Origin: Treponema sp.
GTDB lineage: Bacteria > Spirochaetota > Spirochaetia > Treponematales > Treponemataceae
Direction: 5' to 3'
Assembly: GCA_004554075.1 (NCBI GenBank)
Contig: SFOB01000102.1
Coordinates: 1 to 10,595, forward strand
DNA length: 10,595 nucleotides
Each line of letters starts with the position of its first letter. The stretch's first letter is position 1. Below, in pieces: positions 6,714-10,595 of this stretch. Under the pieces are notes generated by a model that saw only the letters and a list, made by a program, of their open reading frames with translations, was not told the DNA's origin and ran no database searches. The position numbers were made by a program, and so were the translations under genes.

Positions 6714-7964
6714 TTACTTTACCTTTTTAATGATGATTGCACCGTTGTGGCCACCGAAACCGAAGGTTGCAGACATTGCAGCATCGATGTTCATTTCGAT
6801 TCCCTTGTTTGGAACGTAGTCGAGGTCACAGCCGCCTTCTACGTCAGGATTATCAAGGTTCTTTGTACATGGAACAAAGCTGTCGTTGATTGCCTTTACA
6901 CAGATCATTGCTTCTACAGCACCTGTGGCACCAAGACAGTGACCATGCATAGACTTTGTAGAAGAAATCTTAAGCTTGCGGGCATTTTCTTCGCCGAAAG
7001 CAATCTTAATCATATTTGTTTCGCTGGAATCATTCTTCATTGTAGAAGTTCCGTGAGCGTTGTAGTACTGAATCTCGCTTGGATCCATTCCGGCATCCTT
7101 GAGGGCGCGTGTCATACACTTTGAACCGCAGATTCCGTCTGGATTTGGAGCTGTAAGATGATATCCGTCACAAGAAGCACCGTAACCTGCAATTTCTGCA
7201 TAAATCTTAGCACCACGTGCCTTAGCATGTTCATACTCTTCAAGAACGAGAATTGCAGAACCCTCGCCCATTACAAAACCGTTGCGGTTCTTGTCGAATG
7301 GACGGCTTGCCTTTGTAGGATCATCATCAAAACCTGTAGAAAGAGCGTGAAGTACTTCGAAAGAAACAATACCGAACTGACAGATTGTAGCTTCTGCACC
7401 ACCACTCAAACAAGTATCAAGGCGTCCGCTTCTTACCATATCAAAAGCAACACCAAGAGCATCTGTTCCAGAAGAACATGCAGTTGCAATTGACTGAACT
7501 GGACCATGAAGGCCAAAGTTGATTGCAATGTTTCCGCCAACTTCGTTTGGAATAAGCTTAGGGATAGCCATAGGATTAGTTTTTACACCACCCATTTTTG
7601 CCATACCAAGAACGTCTGCTTCAGTCTCTTCAAGACCACCGATTCCAACACCAAGGATAATACCAGTCTCGTCGAGAACTTCCTGATTTCCCATAAGTCC
7701 AGAATCTTCAAGAGCCATCTTAGCTGCTGCTACACCAAACTGTGTAAAGCGAGCCATCTTTCTGGCATCCTTTGAATCCATATAAAGTGAAGGATCAAAG
7801 TTCTTAACCTCTGCAGCATAATGTACTTTATTGATTGATGCATCAAACTGAGTGATTGGACCGATTCCGCTTTTTCCAGCTTTAATTCCAGCCCAGGTTT
7901 CTTCTACAGTATTTCCAAGAGGAGTGATTGCTCCCATTCCAGTAATTACAACACGTCTTGCCAT
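6714..7964 (-). CDS. fabF: Beta-ketoacyl-ACP synthase II FabF
   Basis: This 416-residue condensing enzyme extends acyl-ACP by two carbons using malonyl-ACP in the cytosol. The thiolase-fold catalytic triad is complete: C163 in TACSSG, H304 in NAHGT and H340 in SMHGH. RRVVITGMGAITPLG (3-17) is the family start, and GFGGHN (402-407) is the glycine-rich gating loop near the C-terminus. The length matches FabF (about 410-415). The Cys-His-His set makes it a KAS I/II type enzyme rather than FabH (Cys-His-Asn). The ATG at 7964 lies 11 nt past the fabD TAA, with AAGGA as ribosome-binding site in that gap. It sits between fabD, which makes its substrate malonyl-ACP, and fabZ. Confidence 0.97.
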   Translation of the reverse strand: MARRVVITGMGAITPLGNTVEETWAGIKAGKSGIGPITQFDASINKVHYAAEVKNFDPSLYMDSKDARKMARFTQFGVAAAKMALEDSGLMGNQEVLDETGIILGVGIGGLEETEADVLGMAKMGGVKTNPMAIPKLIPNEVGGNIAINFGLHGPVQSIATACSSGTDALGVAFDMVRSGRLDTCLSGGAEATICQFGIVSFEVLHALSTGFDDDPTKASRPFDKNRNGFVMGEGSAILVLEEYEHAKARGAKIYAEIAGYGASCDGYHLTAPNPDGICGSKCMTRALKDAGMDPSEIQYYNAHGTSTMKNDSSETNMIKIAFGEENARKLKISSTKSMHGHCLGATGAVEAMICVKAINDSFVPCTKNLDNPDVEGGCDLDYVPNKGIEMNIDAAMSATFGFGGHNGAIIIKKVK

Positions 7965-7975
7965 TTTTTTATTCC

Positions 7976-8923
7976 TTATATGTTTAATGTTTCTACATTA
8001 TTTACAGCTTTACATTCAGCAGTCTCTGCAAATCCAGACTTACTCCAGAGGCCAGTCAAAACGGCTCCTACACCAGGTTCAATCAGTTCCCATTCATCGC
8101 CGCTTGCCTTAATGAGGTCGTTCAAAACAGCCTCTTCAGAAGTCCAGCGAACAGGATTTGTAAGGTGAAGAACAGCATTCTTTTTGATTTCTGCACCATC
8201 AGTTGCCTGCTTACCAGTTACATTGCTGAACAAAGTCTTATCCGGATTCTTAAAATCAACATTAGCAATTGCCTTTTCAAAATTATCAGCTGCTTCCTGC
8301 ATAAGAGGGCTGTGGAAAGGACCTGCAACTGCAAGGCGGAGAGCACGGCGGGCACCTGCTTCCTTAGCGGCAGCTTCAATCTTATCCAAAGCATCAGCTG
8401 TACCAGAAACTACTGTCTGAACAGGGCTGTTAAGGTTTGCAGCATAGGCATTTTCAATTCCGTTAGCAAGCTCTTCTACCTTCTCTGGTGGAAGACCAAG
8501 AACGGCTGTCATACCAGGTGCATGACCTTCGTTTGCCTTTGCAATATTTTCGCAGGTAGCCTGCATAATGAGTCCGCGCTCGCGAACTACTTTAATTACA
8601 TCTTCAAAGCTCAAAACGCCTGCTGCATACAAAGCAGGGAATTCACCAAGAGAAAAGCCCATTGCAGCAGATGGTTCAATACCTTTAGTCTTCAAAACTG
8701 CCATAACAGCAAGAGATGCAGTTGTAATTGCAAGCTGGCTGTTATCACTGCGGCTTAAAGTTGCAGCATCGCTTTCCCAAAGAAGCTTTGGCATATCTAC
8801 GCCGGTAATTTTAGTAACTTCATCTACTACAGCGCGTGCCTCTGGATATGCATCGCAAATATCCTTAATCATGCCAGGAACCTGTGCACCCTGTCCTGGA
8901 AATAAAAATGCATATTTTTTCAT
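7976..8923 (-). CDS. fabD: Malonyl-CoA:ACP transacylase FabD
   Basis: This 315-residue cytosolic enzyme moves malonyl from CoA to acyl carrier protein, feeding FabF. It shows FLFPGQGAQ (6-14) for the oxyanion-hole glutamine Q11, the nucleophile S91 in GFSLGE, the carboxylate-binding R116 in RERGLIM, and catalytic H204 in AGPFHSPLM. Spacing of these residues fits the family, whose usual length is about 305-315. The ATG at 8923 has AGGGGA 6 nt upstream. It is the first gene of a fabD-fabF-fabZ operon; no fabG, fabK/fabI or acpP is in the window. The plus-strand antiporter unit diverges from the region upstream of it. Confidence 0.96.
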   Translation of the reverse strand: MKKYAFLFPGQGAQVPGMIKDICDAYPEARAVVDEVTKITGVDMPKLLWESDAATLSRSDNSQLAITTASLAVMAVLKTKGIEPSAAMGFSLGEFPALYAAGVLSFEDVIKVVRERGLIMQATCENIAKANEGHAPGMTAVLGLPPEKVEELANGIENAYAANLNSPVQTVVSGTADALDKIEAAAKEAGARRALRLAVAGPFHSPLMQEAADNFEKAIANVDFKNPDKTLFSNVTGKQATDGAEIKKNAVLHLTNPVRWTSEEAVLNDLIKASGDEWELIEPGVGAVLTGLWSKSGFAETAECKAVNNVETLNI

Positions 8924-8965
8924 AATATCCCCTATCGTATTAATTCTGCCTTTAGGCTTTACTAC

Positions 8966-8994
8966 AAAATGACACTTTTAGCACTTTTTGTCAA
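8966..8994 (-). promoter_or_regulatory. Candidate promoter/operator of the fab operon
   Basis: On the minus strand a perfect -35 TTGACA (8994-8989) is followed after 17 bp by CATTTT (8971-8966), a weak -10. Overlapping it, 8970-8993 holds TGACA and TGTCA as inverted ends 14 bp apart, with two direct AAAAGTG copies 9 bp apart between them. This layout suits a repressor site over the promoter, but no known fatty-acid regulator motif (FapR, FabT, FadR) was recognised. The leader to the fabD ATG would be about 35 nt. Confidence 0.4.
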
Positions 8995-9084
8995 GGTAAA
9001 ATCTAAATACATTTTAAACAAATAGTCTCTTAATTTTTTGTAAATTTTCTAATGCAGACACTAATAAAACGTTATATAATATAG

Positions 9085-9092
9085 AAAGGAGG
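9085..9092 (+). promoter_or_regulatory. Perfect Shine-Dalgarno sequence of the 55-aa gene
   Basis: AAAGGAGG is fully complementary to the 16S rRNA 3' end and lies 8 nt before ATG 9101. It decides that the small reading frame is translated. The promoter is unclear: TATAAT at 9075-9080 is too close to leave this site in the transcript, while TTGTAA (9038-9043) with TAATAA (9062-9067) at 18 bp is a weak alternative. Confidence 0.8.
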
Positions 9093-9100
9093 ATTAAAAA

Positions 9101-9268
9101 ATGACTAACGAAAAAGCTATAAAAGCATTGCGAACGATAAAAACTTACTGCTCTGCTACTCAGCTTGAAGAACTTGATTATGCAATTGAAGTTCTGGAAA
9201 AGCTTGAAAAAGACGGCGTTAAGGAACCTCTCGCAACTGACTTTAAAAACGTGGAGAATAAAAAATGA
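9101..9268 (+). CDS. Small helical protein (55 aa) coupled to the antiporter gene
   Basis: ATG 9101 to TGA 9266-9268 encodes 55 residues, beginning MTNEKAIKALRTIKTYC. The middle (QLEELDYAIEVLEKLEKDG) is strongly amphipathic and predicted helical; there is no signal peptide or membrane segment, so the product should be cytosolic. It resembles in style the short MTNEEAI...ALDLAIEALEK proteins common in bacterial and phage genomes, but no function is recognised. A perfect AAAGGAGG lies 8 nt upstream. Its TGA overlaps the ATG of the NhaC-family antiporter by 4 nt (ATGA), so the two are almost certainly translated together. Codon use and the strong ribosome-binding site argue for a real gene despite its size. 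A role as antiporter partner or regulator is a guess. Confidence 0.8.
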   Translation: MTNEKAIKALRTIKTYCSATQLEELDYAIEVLEKLEKDGVKEPLATDFKNVENKK

Positions 9269-10595
9269 TAGGAACATTCTGGGCCCTTGTGCCTGCAATT
9301 GTGGCCATCGCACTGGCCCTCTGGACAAAGGAAGTTTATTCTGCCCTTTTTATTGGTATTGTAATCGGCGGACTTTTTTACGCCATTGAAACCGCAGCCG
9401 GCTTTCCTGGCTTCTTCAACCACATCTTTAAAGACGGTATGATTGCACAGCTTTCCGACAGCTGGAACGTAGGTATCATAGTATTCCTCGTTGTTCTTGG
9501 AATCATGGTTGCCCTTATGAACAAGGCTGGCGGTTCTGCAGCATTCGGCCGCTGGGCTAAAAAGCACATCAAGACAAAGGTTGGCGCTCAGGTTGCTACA
9601 ATCGTTCTTGGTATCTTTATCTTTATTGATGACTACTTCAACTGTCTTACAGTAGGTTCGGTTATGCGCCCTATGACAGACAAATATGGTCTTTCAAAAG
9701 AGAAACTTGCATATCTTATTGACTCAACAGCTGCTCCAATCTGTATTATTGCTCCAATTTCTTCCTGGGCAGCAGCAGTTGCAGGCTTTGTAAGCGAAGG
9801 TGAAAACGGCTTTACCCTCTTCTGCAAGGCAATTCCTTTCAACTTCTATGCATTCTTTACTATATTAATGATGTTTGCAATGGTATTCATGAAGTTTGAA
9901 TACGGTGAAATGTCAAAGTATGAAAAGGCACTTGAAGTAATGAATAACGCAGCTGATGATTCTAATGATGATGCAAACAAGAACGGAAAAGTAATCGACT
10001 TGATTTTCCCAATTGTTGTACTCATCGTTATGTGTATTCTTGGAATGATTTATACAGGCGGATTCTTTACAAAGTTCAACGTTCTTGAAGACGGTACAAC
10101 CGAAACTAACGGAAACTTCCTCAATATAATTGCTTCATTCTCTGACTCAGATGCTTCTGTAGGTCTTGTTCTTGGTTCTTTTGCAGCCCTGATTATTACT
10201 ATTATCTTCTACGTTTGCCGCAAGGTTCTTTCTTTCAAGGGCAGCATGCTCTGTGTTCCAGATGGATTCAAGGCAATGGTTCCTGCTATTTTGATTCTGA
10301 CTCTTGCATGGACATTGAAAGCTATGACAGACTCTCTTGGTGCTAAGGAATTTGTTGCAGGTGCAGTAGAAGGTTCTGCAGCAGGTCTTAAGATGATGCT
10401 TCCTGCAATTATCTTTGTGGTAGCCTGCTTCCTTGCTTTTGCTACAGGAACAAGCTGGGGTACATTTGGTATTCTTATTCCGATTTGTATTGCAATTTTT
10501 GCACCGGGAAATCCACTCCGCATTATTTCGATTTCTGCATGTATGGCAGGTGCGGTTTGCGGTGACCACTGTTCTCCAATTTCCGATACAACAAT
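9265..10595 (+). CDS. NhaC-family Na+/H+ antiporter (runs off right edge)
   Basis: The frame from ATG 9265 is open to the window end: 443 codons and no stop, so the C-terminus is missing. It encodes an inner-membrane protein with about ten or more hydrophobic segments, for example ~4-20, 25-42, 68-86, 108-121, 155-175, 192-210, 245-264, 298-317, 338-352, 378-394 and 401-413. Characteristic NhaC/COG1757 motifs are present: FIDDYFNCLTVG (120-131), LIDSTAAPICIIAPISSW (151-168), GTSWGTFGI (395-403) and GDHCSPISDTT (433-443). A charged, N/D-rich cytosolic loop lies at ~215-242. The family exchanges Na+ for H+, and some members (MleN) swap malate or other organic acids, so the substrate cannot be fixed from sequence. 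GGAG 8 nt upstream of the ATG serves as ribosome-binding site within the end of the 55-aa gene. Confidence 0.9.
   Translation, partial: MIGTFWALVPAIVAIALALWTKEVYSALFIGIVIGGLFYAIETAAGFPGFFNHIFKDGMIAQLSDSWNVGIIVFLVVLGIMVALMNKAGGSAAFGRWAKKHIKTKVGAQVATIVLGIFIFIDDYFNCLTVGSVMRPMTDKYGLSKEKLAYLIDSTAAPICIIAPISSWAAAVAGFVSEGENGFTLFCKAIPFNFYAFFTILMMFAMVFMKFEYGEMSKYEKALEVMNNAADDSNDDANKNGKVIDLIFPIVVLIVMCILGMIYTGGFFTKFNVLEDGTTETNGNFLNIIASFSDSDASVGLVLGSFAALIITIIFYVCRKVLSFKGSMLCVPDGFKAMVPAILILTLAWTLKAMTDSLGAKEFVAGAVEGSAAGLKMMLPAIIFVVACFLAFATGTSWGTFGILIPICIAIFAPGNPLRIISISACMAGAVCGDHCSPISDTT

Noticed and set aside
8165..8758. 197-codon plus-strand reading frame opposite fabD
   Set aside because: It is antisense to a well-supported gene, its translation is Cys/Ser/Asn-rich without any domain, and it has no ribosome-binding site; a shadow frame.
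9075..9080. TATAAT as the -10 of the plus-strand small gene
   Set aside because: Transcription would start at about 9087, inside the Shine-Dalgarno sequence, and no -35 hexamer lies 16-18 bp upstream.
10147..10569. Minus-strand frames opposite the antiporter gene
   Set aside because: Low-complexity Cys/Asn/Lys or Ala/Ile-rich translations antisense to conserved NhaC motifs; shadow frames.
1..10595. CRISPR array, tRNA, rRNA, insertion sequence or prophage genes
   Set aside because: No regularly spaced identical repeats, cloverleaf sequences, transposase or phage-type genes were seen on either strand.

Overview
The window looks like chromosomal DNA of a free-living or gut-type spirochaete, most likely a Treponema-like organism. 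This rests on gene content and style: a Maf/DUF115 motility-accessory protein in a cell-envelope gene group, a lipoprotein with a relaxed spirochaete-style lipobox, and a type II fatty-acid synthesis cluster that host-restricted treponemes lack. The genus is an inference; no ribosomal RNA or other taxonomic marker is present.

Positions 1-5486 (minus strand) hold an envelope/motility group, read from right to left: an FtsI-type class B penicillin-binding protein with a C-terminal PASTA domain (GTG start), a Maf/DUF115 protein that starts on TTG inside the end of ftsI, a membrane-anchored LysM-M23 endopeptidase, a 78-residue zinc-ribbon/coiled-coil protein, and the start of an exported protein whose ATG overlaps the zinc-ribbon stop. 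The most striking feature is at the 3' end of the Maf/DUF115 gene. An exact 32-bp tandem duplication shifts the frame and replaces about 51 C-terminal residues with 12 unrelated ones. The original reading frame is still open beyond it, down to a stop at 2013-2015.

Positions 5487-6280 hold an isolated AT-rich lipoprotein gene of unknown function. It has an exact consensus promoter (TTGACA, 17 bp, TATAAT), a good Shine-Dalgarno sequence and a strong bidirectional-looking terminator behind it.

Positions 6232-8923 (minus strand) hold a compact fabD-fabF-fabZ operon that ends in a rho-independent terminator. It supplies malonyl-ACP, condenses it onto growing acyl chains and dehydrates the hydroxyacyl-ACP. 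The ketoreductase, enoyl reductase and acyl carrier protein are not in the window.

From 8924 the strand switches. A 177-bp divergent spacer separates fabD from a plus-strand pair: a 55-residue helical protein with a perfect Shine-Dalgarno sequence, whose stop overlaps the start of an NhaC-family Na+/H+ antiporter that runs off the right edge. Non-coding stretches also contain a REP-like palindrome (632-652), a 9-nt imperfect tandem repeat framed by 8-bp inverted repeats (1943-2014), a 14-bp perfect palindrome upstream of ftsI, and an operator-like repeat upstream of fabD.
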